From contig CAZKTO010000043.1 in assembly GCA_964555685.1 (NCBI GenBank), positions 1-25,892 on the forward strand: a stretch of DNA of 25,892 nt. The letters run 5' to 3'. Below are positions 14,498-22,083 of this stretch, in pieces (position 1 is the stretch's first letter; the number at the start of each line of letters is the position of its first letter). The notes beneath the pieces are model-generated. The model saw nothing but the letters and a program-made list of their open reading frames with translations. It searched no databases and was not told where the DNA came from. Both the position numbers and the translations under genes were made by a program. Source of the stretch: CAZKTO01 sp964555685 (lineage in GTDB: Bacteria > Chloroflexota > Dehalococcoidia > SHYB01).

Positions 14498-14626
14498 GGG
14501 GTGCCTGGTGTGCGTCGCCGCGGGCGCGGCGCGTATCTGGCGCGAGGCTCCAGGACGCCTTCGGTCTCTTGTATTCTACCAGACCAGGAGCGGGCTCCCG
14601 AAGACCGACCAGCACGCGCCGCCGAT

Positions 14627-14655
14627 TTGTCCCGCGGGGCGGCCGCACCTATAAT
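14627..14655 (+). promoter_or_regulatory. Sigma-70-type promoter of the crotonase gene
   Basis: TTGTCC (14627-14632), a 17-base spacer and a perfect TATAAT (14650-14655) lie about 41 bases before the ATG at 14697. Confidence 0.75.
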
Positions 14656-14696
14656 CGCCTCCATCGCGCGCGCCGCACGGCCAAGGAGGCCCGCCC

Positions 14697-15461
14697 ATGT
14701 CCCCCATCAACGTGGAGATCAAGGACTACATCGCCGTCGTCACCATCGACTACCCGCCGGTCAACGCCATGGCCGCGGACGCCTACGATCACATCACCGC
14801 CGCCTTCGACTCGTTCTGGGACCGGGACAACGTCCGCGTGGCGGTGCTGACGGCGGCGGGCCAGCGCGCCTTCTGCGCCGGCGTCGACGTGCGCAAGCGC
14901 CTGGAGGGAGGCGCCGCCGTCCGCCGCGACCACGGGCGCACCGCCCGCGAGGCCTTCAACTCCATCTACGAGTGCCCGGTGCCCGTCATCGGCGCCATCA
15001 ACGGACCGGCCCTGGGCGCTGGCATCGGCCTCGCCGCCTCGTGCGACTACTTGATCGCCTCCGAGAAGGCCACCTTCGGCCTGCCGGAGATCGACGTGGG
15101 CCTCCTGGGCGGCGCCCGTCACTCCATGCGCCTCTTTCCCCAGAACGTGGTCCGGCGCATGCACTACACGGCAGAGCGCGTGAGCGCCCAGGAGGCCTGC
15201 CGCCTGGGCGCCGTCGTCCGCGTGGTCCCGCCGGAGCGGCTCATGGAAGAGGCCATGAAGGACGCCGCCATCATCGCCGCCAAGATGCCCCTGGGCATCA
15301 AGCTCGCCAAAGAGGGCCTCAACCAGATCGAGTGGATGGACCTCAAGAGCGGCTACCGCTTCGAGCAGACGCGCACGGGTATTCTCCAGAAGTCCGAGGA
15401 CGCGACGGAGGCGAAGCGCGCCTTCCTCGAAAAGCGGCCGCCCGTCTTCAAGGGGCGGTAG
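14697..15461 (+). CDS. Enoyl-CoA hydratase/isomerase (crotonase) family protein
   Basis: The 254 residues show the crotonase core: PPVNAMAADAYDHI, the oxyanion segment RAFCAGVDV (57-65), a second segment INGPALGAGIGLAASCD (101-117) and ATFGLPEIDVGLLGG. In classical enoyl-CoA hydratase two glutamates act together. The second is kept (Glu131 in LPEI), but the position of the first, the E of GGGCELA, is Gly111 here. Loss of one Glu is common in isomerases, decarboxylases and other side branches, so hydratase activity should not be assumed. GGAGG lies seven bases before the ATG. The gene is monocistronic by layout, with its own promoter, and convergent with the NDP-forming acyl-CoA synthetase operon. 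Confidence 0.9.
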   Translation: MSPINVEIKDYIAVVTIDYPPVNAMAADAYDHITAAFDSFWDRDNVRVAVLTAAGQRAFCAGVDVRKRLEGGAAVRRDHGRTAREAFNSIYECPVPVIGAINGPALGAGIGLAASCDYLIASEKATFGLPEIDVGLLGGARHSMRLFPQNVVRRMHYTAERVSAQEACRLGAVVRVVPPERLMEEAMKDAAIIAAKMPLGIKLAKEGLNQIEWMDLKSGYRFEQTRTGILQKSEDATEAKRAFLEKRPPVFKGR

Positions 15462-15533
15462 GGAGACGCCTCGGCCAGCCGCTCCCCGATCCCCGCCTCC
15501 CCGACCCGGAGAGAGGCCAGGCGCCATCCTGAT

Positions 15534-15551
15534 CCTTCCCCTGGGGGAAGG
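15534..15551. repeat. Short hairpin between convergent genes
   Basis: CCTTCCCC (15534-15541) pairs with GGGGAAGG (15544-15551). It resembles half of the double-hairpin repeat at 1631-1697 and 23369-23433. Lying between the crotonase stop and the convergent synthetase stop, it could end either transcript. Confidence 0.5.
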
Positions 15552-15569
15552 GCGAAGGAGGGTGAGGGC

Positions 15570-16985
15570 CTACGCCGCGCCGGCCCAGTAGTCCAAGGCC
15601 TTTCGGTACGCGCCGGCCGCGCGGTGGAAGGACGGGAAGGCCAGCACGCCCCGCTCCGTGAGGAACTTGCGCAGGTCCACCGCCTCCCGCTCCGCCGAGG
15701 CGGCTGTGAGCCATGCGAAGAACGGCCTCTTGGCTTGGCGGGCGTGCTCGGCGATGGCCTCGAAGAAGGCCGTGTCAGAGGCCTTGCCGCTGGTGAACCG
15801 GCGCCCGATGGCCGGCACGAAGAGCTCGAGGCCCACGAAGTCCACGCCGGCGTCGTTATCGAGGATCGTGAGCAGGCGCGTCACCATCTCCGGCGACTGG
15901 AAGTTCCAGCTCACGTCCAGGGGGTTGCGGTAGCTGCCGCCGATGACGTTGAAGAAGGAGCCCAGCTCTCGATAGCTCTCCTGGCTGAGCAGCGGGACCT
16001 GGAGCCCGGCCTTGGCGAAGGTGTCCGTGACGACGACCGATTCGCCGCCGGTCATGCATACCAGGGCGCCCCGCGGTCCCTTCAATCGTGGCAGCTTGAT
16101 GAGCGCCGCCGTCGCGTCCACCAGCTCGTCCTGGCTATCGACCCGGACGGCGCCCGTCTGCCGGATCAGGCTGTCCCACACGGCCTGGGAGGAGGCGAGG
16201 GAGCCGGTGTGGGAGCTGGCCGCGCGGGCGCCCTCGGGCGTCTGGCCGCCCTTCCAGACCAGCACCGGCTTCTTGGCCGCCACGGCCCGCATCACCTCGA
16301 AGAGGCGGCGCCCCTGCTTCACCCCCTCGATGTAGGCCCCCACCAGCTTGACATCCGGGTCCTGGGCGAAGTACTCGAGATAGTCGGCCACGTCCAGGAC
16401 GGCGGCGTTGCCGATGCTCACGGACCTGGCCAGCTTGATCCCGTGGACGGCGTCCAGCGTGGTGCTGAAGTAGATGGTGTGGGTGCCGCTCTGGCCGATG
16501 AAGGCCACGGGGCCGCTGACGCCGTGGTACTGGTCGGCGTTGTGGCGCACGCCCAGCCTGGGGTTGAAGAGGCCCATGCAGTTGGGGCCGATGAGCGGAA
16601 GGCGCGCGTCGCTGGCCATCTTGGCGATGGCGGCCTGGAGCTGCCTCCCTTCATCGTCGGTCTCGGCGAACCCCGAGGTGAAGATGCCCACGCCGCCCAC
16701 CCTGGCCTTGATGCAGTCGGCCAGCACCAGGGGCACGACCTTCCGCGGCACGGCGAAGAGCACGTAGTCGATGGGGCCGGGCACCTCGAGGATGCTCTTG
16801 TAGTTGGTGATGCCCAGCTCCTGAATGCCGGGGATCTCCCGCTCGTCCACCTGGACGGAGAAGAGGCGGCCCTTGACCGTCTGCATGTTGCGCAGCCAGG
16901 AGTAGTTGGTGGCCTTCTTATCGCCGACCACGACGACCGTCTGTGGGTTGAAGACGCGGTCGAGCGTCTTGACATCGAAGGGCAT
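15570..16985 (-). CDS. NDP-forming acyl-CoA synthetase, alpha-type subunit (CoA-binding and ligase domains)
   Basis: The 471 residues start with a CoA-binding Rossmann domain (VFNPQTVVVVGD, then FAVPRKVVPLVL), pass the GPNCMGLFNP motif (133-142) and continue into succinyl-CoA-ligase-like domains with FIGQSGTH. The phosphohistidine of ADP-forming acetyl-CoA synthetases is His259 in SSHTGSLA. The enzyme interconverts acyl-CoA plus ADP and phosphate with acid plus ATP, saving energy compared with AMP-forming ligases. AGGAGG lies seven bases before the ATG at 16985. It follows the beta-type subunit gene on the same strand after 117 bases that contain a strong hairpin (17023-17051). Acid specificity is unknown; the first glycine-rich CoA loop is shortened (VVVVGDKKATNYSW), so the substrate may differ from acetate. 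Confidence 0.92.
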   Translation of the reverse strand: MPFDVKTLDRVFNPQTVVVVGDKKATNYSWLRNMQTVKGRLFSVQVDEREIPGIQELGITNYKSILEVPGPIDYVLFAVPRKVVPLVLADCIKARVGGVGIFTSGFAETDDEGRQLQAAIAKMASDARLPLIGPNCMGLFNPRLGVRHNADQYHGVSGPVAFIGQSGTHTIYFSTTLDAVHGIKLARSVSIGNAAVLDVADYLEYFAQDPDVKLVGAYIEGVKQGRRLFEVMRAVAAKKPVLVWKGGQTPEGARAASSHTGSLASSQAVWDSLIRQTGAVRVDSQDELVDATAALIKLPRLKGPRGALVCMTGGESVVVTDTFAKAGLQVPLLSQESYRELGSFFNVIGGSYRNPLDVSWNFQSPEMVTRLLTILDNDAGVDFVGLELFVPAIGRRFTSGKASDTAFFEAIAEHARQAKRPFFAWLTAASAEREAVDLRKFLTERGVLAFPSFHRAAGAYRKALDYWAGAA

Positions 16986-17022
16986 ACGATACCTCCTGTG
17001 CGCCGCGCCACTGACCGACGCC

Positions 17023-17051
17023 AGAACGGGTGGGGTGTCCCCACCCGTTCT
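17023..17051. repeat. Perfect 13-bp hairpin between the two synthetase subunit genes
   Basis: AGAACGGGTGGGG (17023-17035) and CCCCACCCGTTCT (17039-17051) pair perfectly around TGT. It lies 52 bases past the beta-subunit stop and 38 bases before the alpha-subunit start. It has no U-tract on the coding strand, so partial termination or mRNA protection that sets subunit ratio is possible. Confidence 0.7.
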
Positions 17052-17102
17052 TCATCGACTCGACGACCCCTCGCGCAGCGGCGCCTCTCACCCTTTCCGC
17101 CC

Positions 17103-17810
17103 CTAGCTCTTCGCCGGCTCCTCGAGCACGATGCGCGCGTCCACGGCGGCGAGGCCGTCCTTGTAGGCGAAGATGGGGTTCAGGTCCAGCTCCTTGATCT
17201 CCGGGTGCCCCTCGACGAACTTGGAGAGGGTGAGGATGGCCTCTTCGAGGCGGGCGATGTCCGCCGGGTCCTGGCCGCGATAGCCCTGGAGCACCGGGAA
17301 GCCCTTGATCTCCCGCACCATCTGGGATGCGTCGCGCTGGGCCAGGGGCACGATCCGGAACGCCACGTCCTTCAGGACCTCGACGAGCACGCCGCCCAGG
17401 CCGAACATGATGACGGGCCCAAACTGGGGGTCCTTGGACATGCCCAGGATCACCTCCGTGCCGGGCCGCGCCATGGCCTGGACGGAGACGCCATGGATGT
17501 GGGCCTTGGGGCTGGCCCGCTTGGCCGCCGCCATGACCTCGTCGAACGCGGCGCCGACGGCCGCCTCATCCTTGAGCCCCAGCTTGACACCGCCGATATC
17601 GCTCTTGTGCACGATCTCCGGCGAGACGATCTTGAGGACGACGGGGAAGCCCAGCTCTCTGGCGGTCTTCTGCGCCTCGGCCTTGGTCTTGGCCAGGCGC
17701 GTCTCGACGACGTTGAGCCCGGCCTCCTTCATGATCTGCTTGGCCTCGACCTCGGTGAGGAGCGACCGGCCCTCCTTGCGGGCCGCCGCGATAATGGCAT
17801 CGACGGGCAT
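17103..17810 (-). CDS. NDP-forming acyl-CoA synthetase, beta-type subunit (ATP-grasp)
   Basis: The 235 residues match the ATP-grasp_5 subunit: LLTEVEAKQIMKEAGLNV at the N terminus, FPVVLKIVSPEIVHKSDIGG (55-74) with the second conserved His (His68), then QAMARPGTEVILGMSKDPQFG, a nucleotide-binding block, and KELDLNPIFAY near the end. This subunit binds ADP/ATP and exchanges phosphate with the alpha subunit. It precedes the alpha gene, and both are read from the promoter at 17851-17878. AGGAGA lies before the ATG at 17810. Separate subunits rather than the fused bacterial form resemble the archaeal Acd arrangement. Confidence 0.93.
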   Translation of the reverse strand: MPVDAIIAAARKEGRSLLTEVEAKQIMKEAGLNVVETRLAKTKAEAQKTARELGFPVVLKIVSPEIVHKSDIGGVKLGLKDEAAVGAAFDEVMAAAKRASPKAHIHGVSVQAMARPGTEVILGMSKDPQFGPVIMFGLGGVLVEVLKDVAFRIVPLAQRDASQMVREIKGFPVLQGYRGQDPADIARLEEAILTLSKFVEGHPEIKELDLNPIFAYKDGLAAVDARIVLEEPAKS

Positions 17811-17850
17811 ACGGGGCTCTCCTTTCGAGCGCTGGGGAACGTCCCCGCCC

Positions 17851-17878
17851 AGTATAGCGGGCGAGCGACGGGATTCAA
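17851..17878 (-). promoter_or_regulatory. Probable promoter of the acyl-CoA synthetase operon
   Basis: On the minus strand, TTGAAT (17873-17878), 16 bases and TATACT (17851-17856) lie about 41 bases before the ATG at 17810. Confidence 0.6.
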
Positions 17879-17976
17879 GGCCGGTGCGGGATGGGGACCG
17901 GGAGCTAGGGACTGGGGGTTAGGGGAGCGGATTCCCTTCGAGTCTTTGAGTCTTCGTGGTTCTCTTCCCCCTTCCC

Positions 17977-18444
17977 CTACGGGAAAGACCGGGCCAGCCG
18001 CTCGATGTTGCGCAGGCTCTCGGCGAGCTCCTTGCCCATGACGCGCCCGCCCAAGAGCAGGCTCTGGAGCCACGGGATGCCAAGTCTGGCCCGCCACCGG
18101 TACGCGATCCGGACGCGCGTCCCCTGGCCCGCCGGATCGAGCGTCAGGACGGTATGGAAGTCGCCGACGGCCGTCGCCTCGCGCCCCTCGACGGTCTCCT
18201 TGACGTGGCGCAGGTCCAGGAGCCGGCCCGCCTCCCAGGCCGCCACCTCCTGCTCCGTCTCGACCGCGCGCCCATAGAGGGAGCGCACCAGCCGGTGCCT
18301 TCGCCCGACGCCCTCGGCCGGACCCCCGAGGGGCGTGGCCCTTTCGGCCCCGGCGAGCCAATCGGGCAGGCGCTCCACCGGCGCGACGATGCGCCAGACG
18401 GCCTCGGGCGGCGCGGCGATGACTCGCGTTCGGGAGACGTTCAT
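17977..18444 (-). CDS. SRPBCC (polyketide cyclase/dehydrase-like) family protein
   Basis: The 155 residues have the SRPBCC opening SRTRVIAAPPEAVWRIVAPVERLPDW, a run of beta strands (VETEQEVAAWEAGRLLDLRH, DFHTVLTLDPAGQGTRVRI) and a C-terminal helix with GKELAESLRNIERLA. The fold holds hydrophobic ligands; no catalytic assignment is possible. The ATG at 18444 begins exactly at the family start, and in-frame codons upstream cross a hairpin repeat, so they are rejected. Unlike the cassette-borne SRPBCC gene at 3829, its codon use matches the surrounding genome. It lies between the synthetase operon and an amidohydrolase gene on the same strand, separated from the latter by repeats. Confidence 0.85.
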   Translation of the reverse strand: MNVSRTRVIAAPPEAVWRIVAPVERLPDWLAGAERATPLGGPAEGVGRRHRLVRSLYGRAVETEQEVAAWEAGRLLDLRHVKETVEGREATAVGDFHTVLTLDPAGQGTRVRIAYRWRARLGIPWLQSLLLGGRVMGKELAESLRNIERLARSFP

Positions 18445-18464
18445 GGGTCGACCCTGCGGCCATC

Positions 18465-18495
18465 TGTAGGGGCGGGTTTGAAACCCGCCCCTACA
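18465..18495. repeat. Perfect 15-bp hairpin repeat element
   Basis: TGTAGGGGCGGGTTT (18465-18479) and AAACCCGCCCCTACA (18481-18495) are exact complements with one base between. Near-total symmetry and intergenic position suggest a REP/MITE-like unit. It sits just upstream of the SRPBCC start. Confidence 0.75.
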
Positions 18496-18559
18496 TCGCC
18501 GCATCCATTCAGCAAAGGTGCGCGGATGCCACCCGCAAGCGTGTACCCGGTCCCGCCGG

Positions 18560-18604
18560 CCAGATCGCCACGTCGTCCCGACTTGTCGGGGCTCCTCGCA
18601 ATGA
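18560..18604. repeat. Dispersed GTCATT..GAGGAGC repeat, reverse copy
   Basis: Read on the minus strand it runs from GTCATTGCGAGGAGC through the inner palindrome CCCGAC-AA-GTCGGG to GATCTGG. It resembles the repeat split by the Ns at 4840-4883. It ends ten bases from the stop codon of the amidohydrolase at 18614. Confidence 0.6.
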
Positions 18605-18613
18605 CGCAAGGCG

Positions 18614-19711
18614 TCAGTTGAACCCGTACAGCCGGGCGGCGTTCCCCGCCACAATGGCGTGCCGCTCGTCGGCCGGGATGTCCCCGCACAAGTACTCGAT
18701 CACCTGCTGCGAGTTGGGCCAGGTGCTGTCCTGGTGCGGGTAGTCGGAGGACCACAAGATGTTGTCGAGGCCGATGGCGTGCCGGACCAGGATCCCCAAC
18801 CGGTCGCGCATGAAGGTGAAGAAGCAGCCGCGCCGCATGTACTGGCTCGGCGGCGTGTGCGTGGGGATGACGAACTGCTGGAAGGCCCGGCGCTTGTCGA
18901 ACAGGTAGTCCAGCCGCTCGGAGAAGTAGGCGGCCCAGCCAACATCGTTCTCCGCCGAGACGACTTTGAGGCTGGGGAAGCGGAGGAAGACGCCGGAGAA
19001 GATCATCCGGGTGAGGGCCTCTTGGATGGCGGCAGGGGCGACCACGTTGTCGACCAGGTTATCGAAGCCGGTCTTGGGCTTGAACTTCCGCTCCGTGAGG
19101 ATATGGAGGCTCACGGGCGTCTGGGTATCCTGGGCGGCCGCCCAGAGGGGGTCGAACGTGGGCCGGTCGTACTGCTGCTCCTCCGAGGGGATGACGCTAA
19201 TGGACACGCCCGAGAGCCCGAGCTCCTTGCACCGCAGGAGCTCGGAGACGGCCGCCTCGATGTTGTCGATGGGGACGACCCCGATGCCCTTGAACCGGTC
19301 CGGGTAGACCTTGGCGAAATCGGCGAGCCAGTTGTTGTAGGCCCTGAAGCACGCCAGCTGATAGTCCTTGTCCGGGATGGCGAACATGCGCAGGGCGATG
19401 GACGGGTAGAGGACCTCGGCCTGCACGCCGTCCACCGCGATCTCCTCAACGCGAGGACGGGGGTCCCAGGCGCCCGGGGGGACGTCCGCGGCGTAGGTCC
19501 CCTGGGCCTTGAGCTTCCCGATGGGCCTCCCGGCGCCGGAGAGAGCGCCCACCGGGATGAGCGTGACCCCTTCGCACTTGAACACGTCGAACTCGCCTTC
19601 GCGCTCCACGTGGGGCGCCCGGCTCCGGAACGCCGGCTCGATGTAGTCCAGCCACAGGTTCGGCGGCTCGATGACGTGCGAATCGGCGGAGATGACGCTG
19701 TACTTGGTCAC
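18614..19711 (-). CDS. Amidohydrolase-2 family protein (long form A)
   Basis: About 365 residues, starting VTKYSVISADSHVIEPPNLW, the characteristic opening of this TIM-barrel branch. FSGVFLRFPSLKVVSAENDVGW lies in the middle, ILWSSDYPHQDSTWP near the end carries the metal Asp, and IVAGNAARLYGFN closes it. Relatives include gamma-resorcylate decarboxylase-like and many unassigned enzymes often found in aromatic or xenobiotic catabolism. The N-terminal motif is DSH rather than HxH. The GTG at 19711 is preferred because GGGGAG precedes it and relatives begin there; an ATG at 19726 would add five residues. The promoter at 19764-19792 fits either. Downstream it is bounded by repeats, so it appears monocistronic. 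Confidence 0.88.
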   Translation of the reverse strand: MTKYSVISADSHVIEPPNLWLDYIEPAFRSRAPHVEREGEFDVFKCEGVTLIPVGALSGAGRPIGKLKAQGTYAADVPPGAWDPRPRVEEIAVDGVQAEVLYPSIALRMFAIPDKDYQLACFRAYNNWLADFAKVYPDRFKGIGVVPIDNIEAAVSELLRCKELGLSGVSISVIPSEEQQYDRPTFDPLWAAAQDTQTPVSLHILTERKFKPKTGFDNLVDNVVAPAAIQEALTRMIFSGVFLRFPSLKVVSAENDVGWAAYFSERLDYLFDKRRAFQQFVIPTHTPPSQYMRRGCFFTFMRDRLGILVRHAIGLDNILWSSDYPHQDSTWPNSQQVIEYLCGDIPADERHAIVAGNAARLYGFN

Positions 19712-19763
19712 GGCTCTCCCCTCCATCGGCGCTCAGGGTTCTGCGCTACACAGCGGCGCGCTG

Positions 19764-19792
19764 ATTATAGGCTGGGGTTTCTCCATGGGCAA
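19764..19792 (-). promoter_or_regulatory. Sigma-70-type promoter of amidohydrolase A
   Basis: On the minus strand, TTGCCC (19787-19792), a 17-base spacer and a perfect TATAAT (19764-19769). The start codon follows 38 to 53 bases later. Confidence 0.72.
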
Positions 19793-19827
19793 GAGCGCCT
19801 AAGCCGTCCCCGCGCCGCCCTCGGGGG

Positions 19828-21843
19828 TTACGCGACGCGGCGCTTGCGGTTGCTGAGGAAGTCGACGAGGACGTACTCGCCGAGCTTGTCGGGCGAGGCG
19901 TAGAAGGCGCGGCCGCGGTTGATGCGCGTGAGCAGATTGACGAAATCGATGAGGGGGTAGCTGTTCTCCAGCATGAAGGTGTTGATGATGATCCCCTCTT
20001 GCGAGCAGCGCCGGGCCTCTTTCAGCGTCTCGGAGATGGTCTGGGGCGATGGCGGATAGCTGAAATAGGGCACGCCGTGATCGAGGTAGGCGGTAGGCTC
20101 GCCATCGGTCACCATGATAATCTGCCGCGTGCTCCCCTTGTGCTTGGCCAGGAGCTTGCGCGACAGCATGAAGGCGTGGTGCATGTTGGTGCCGGAGATG
20201 CCCGTGTCCCAGCTCAGGTCGGGCAGGTCGTCATCCTTGAACTGCACGGCGACATCCGAGAAGCCGATGATGTAGAGGGCGTCGCGCGGGTACTGGCTGC
20301 GGATGAGGGTGTTGAGAGCGATGGCCACCTTCTTGGCGGCGGAGAAGTTGCCGTAGTAGCCCATGGAGCGGCTGCGGTCGAGAAGGAGACAGGTGGCGGC
20401 GGCGGTGGAGTGCTCGATGCGCTGGACTTCGAAGTCCTGGATGCCCATGCGGACGGGCGTGCCGGTCCCCTGGCGCTGGACGGCGTTGAGCAGGGATCGT
20501 TGCAGGTCGACGGCGAACTCGTCACCGAACTCCCAGGGCTTGGTCTCGCCGCTGGCCTCGCCGCCTGCGCCACGGTACGGGATGTGGTGGCTCCCCAGGC
20601 GGTCCTTTTTGAGCTGGGCGAAGATATCGCGGATGGCCTTCTGTCCGATCTTGCGAATGCCCCGGGGCGTGAGCTCGAGCCGATCGCCCTTACGCCGGAT
20701 GTAGCCCGCCTCCTCCAGGCGCTTCATCAGCCTCTTCAGCTCCTCCCACGAGCGGCGGGCCTCCTCGCCGAGGAGCTCGGCCAGCTTGGCCTCGTCCACG
20801 CGCTCCAGATCCTCGGGGCCGCGGATGCCCTTGAGCTGCGCCTCCAGCTGCTCCATCTGCTGGAGCTGGTCCATGACCTTCATGGCCTGGTCCAGGGAGA
20901 CCTCCTCCTCACCGCCGAAGCGGTAGCGCCGCCCCAGCTCGTCGGGGGGCGCGACGGACTCCATCATGGCGGCCAGCTCGGCCATCTGGTCGCGCATCTC
21001 CTGATCCATCAGGGACTCCAGGAGCTCCTGGAGCTGCTGCCGCGTCTCGGCCGGCATGCTATCGAGGAGGGACTGGGCCTGGGCCATGCGCTCCTGGAGC
21101 TGTTGGATGAACTCGTCCATGTTGGCCGGCTGGTTGGGACCGAACATGGGGCCATACTGCTGCATAAACTGCTGGAACTGCTGGTCGCTGAGCTGGCCCT
21201 GGCCGTGCTGCTGGAGCATCTGGTTCAGGTCCCGGAGCATCTCCTTCAGGGCCTGCATCTGCTCCGGCGTCATGCCCTGGAGCTGATGCTGCATGTCCTT
21301 GAAGTACTGCTCCATGACCTTGCGCTTGAGCTCGTCCATGAGCTCCTGGAACTTCTGGCGCGCCTCCGGGTCCATGAAGTCGTACTGGCCCAGCTCCTTG
21401 ATCTGGCCGGCGGGATCGGGAGGAAGCTGGTCGAGGGACTGGCGCCGTTTGTCCGCCAGTCCCTCGAGGGCCTTGAGAGCGGACTGCTGGGAGGGGTCCT
21501 GGCCGGCCCGCTGTTTGGCCTGCTCCAGGCGGCGGTCGATCCCCTGGCGCTCCGTCTGGACGATATCGTCCAGGCGCTCCTTGACGTCGTTGAGGACGGA
21601 GCTCAGGTCGTACCGGTCGAGGGTCTGCTGGCGGCGCTGCTTGAGGCGTTCCATGAGATCGCGGACGCCCATGGTGCGCTGGCCGGTCCGGCTGTTGACG
21701 CCCCGCTGCATGAGGCGCTGGAGGGCGCGCATGACGGAGTTGTCATTGAAGAGATCGTTGGAGATCTCGTCCATGATCTCGTCGGGGTGGAGCTCGAAGG
21801 GCTCCTGGGAGCCGTCCCAGGACGAGTAGCGTAACCGGAGCAC
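19828..21843 (-). CDS. VWA-domain protein with long Gln/Met-rich helical region
   Basis: About 671 residues. The N terminus, LRLRYSSWDGSQEPFEL, and the LFNDNSVMRALQRLMQRG block belong to a bacterial VWA family. A long helical, Gln-, Met- and Leu-rich middle (roughly residues 90-330) looks like extended coiled coil. The C-terminal von Willebrand A domain has a complete MIDAS: DRSRS (Asp489), GTNMHHA and VTDGEP, so it should bind a metal ion and a protein partner. Such proteins usually act with a MoxR-type AAA ATPase in chelatase-like or maturation complexes, but no ATPase is adjacent. The start is the GTG at 21843, because AGGTGG precedes it and the promoter -35 occupies the more distal in-frame TTG at 21936. 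The biological role is unknown. Confidence 0.87.
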   Translation of the reverse strand: MLRLRYSSWDGSQEPFELHPDEIMDEISNDLFNDNSVMRALQRLMQRGVNSRTGQRTMGVRDLMERLKQRRQQTLDRYDLSSVLNDVKERLDDIVQTERQGIDRRLEQAKQRAGQDPSQQSALKALEGLADKRRQSLDQLPPDPAGQIKELGQYDFMDPEARQKFQELMDELKRKVMEQYFKDMQHQLQGMTPEQMQALKEMLRDLNQMLQQHGQGQLSDQQFQQFMQQYGPMFGPNQPANMDEFIQQLQERMAQAQSLLDSMPAETRQQLQELLESLMDQEMRDQMAELAAMMESVAPPDELGRRYRFGGEEEVSLDQAMKVMDQLQQMEQLEAQLKGIRGPEDLERVDEAKLAELLGEEARRSWEELKRLMKRLEEAGYIRRKGDRLELTPRGIRKIGQKAIRDIFAQLKKDRLGSHHIPYRGAGGEASGETKPWEFGDEFAVDLQRSLLNAVQRQGTGTPVRMGIQDFEVQRIEHSTAAATCLLLDRSRSMGYYGNFSAAKKVAIALNTLIRSQYPRDALYIIGFSDVAVQFKDDDLPDLSWDTGISGTNMHHAFMLSRKLLAKHKGSTRQIIMVTDGEPTAYLDHGVPYFSYPPSPQTISETLKEARRCSQEGIIINTFMLENSYPLIDFVNLLTRINRGRAFYASPDKLGEYVLVDFLSNRKRRVA

Positions 21844-21907
21844 GGCGCCACCTGCCGGGCCGCCGGACGCCGCTCCCGTGGAGAGCTGCGCCGGCGGGGA
21901 TGGGGCT

Positions 21908-21936
21908 ATGATACGCCTCGCCTGGGTGGCGGGCAA
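21908..21936 (-). promoter_or_regulatory. Probable promoter of the VWA gene
   Basis: On the minus strand, TTGCCC (21931-21936), 17 bases and TATCAT (21908-21913) use the same -35 and spacing as the promoter at 19764-19792. The leader is about 58 bases to the GTG at 21843. Confidence 0.62.
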
Positions 21937-21952
21937 GGCTGGGTATTGGGAA

Positions 21953-21998
21953 CCTCTCCCCCGTCCCCTCTCCGCCGGGAGAGGGGACGGGGGAGAGG
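21953..21998. repeat. Perfect 21-bp hairpin upstream of the VWA promoter
   Basis: The arms 21953-21973 and 21978-21998 are exact complements around GCCG. Their CCCTCTCC/GGAGAGGG core also appears in the repeats at 1631-1697 and 23369-23433, so it is probably the same family in a longer form. It lies between the amidohydrolase B end and the VWA promoter and could insulate them. Confidence 0.8.
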
Positions 21999-22028
21999 AT
22001 GAGCCTCCAGGGATGTGCTCACAAACGG

Positions 22029-22056
22029 CCGCGCCCCCGACCGGCCGGGGGCGCGG
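22029..22056 (-). terminator. Strong GC hairpin after amidohydrolase B
   Basis: CCGCGCCCCCG (22029-22039) pairs with CGGGGGCGCGG (22046-22056). It lies 28 bases beyond the stop of the minus-strand gene at 22084 and is followed on that strand by CCGTTTGTG, a poor U-tract. A terminator is likely but not certain. Confidence 0.55.
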
Positions 22057-22083
22057 CGAGCGATAGCGGGCGTTCGGTGCGCG

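Noticed and set aside
15624..18041. Long plus-strand open frame (805 codons) over the acyl-CoA synthetase operon
   Set aside because: It is antisense to two well-supported genes and has the Gly/His/Leu/Asp-rich look of a GC-rich shadow frame.
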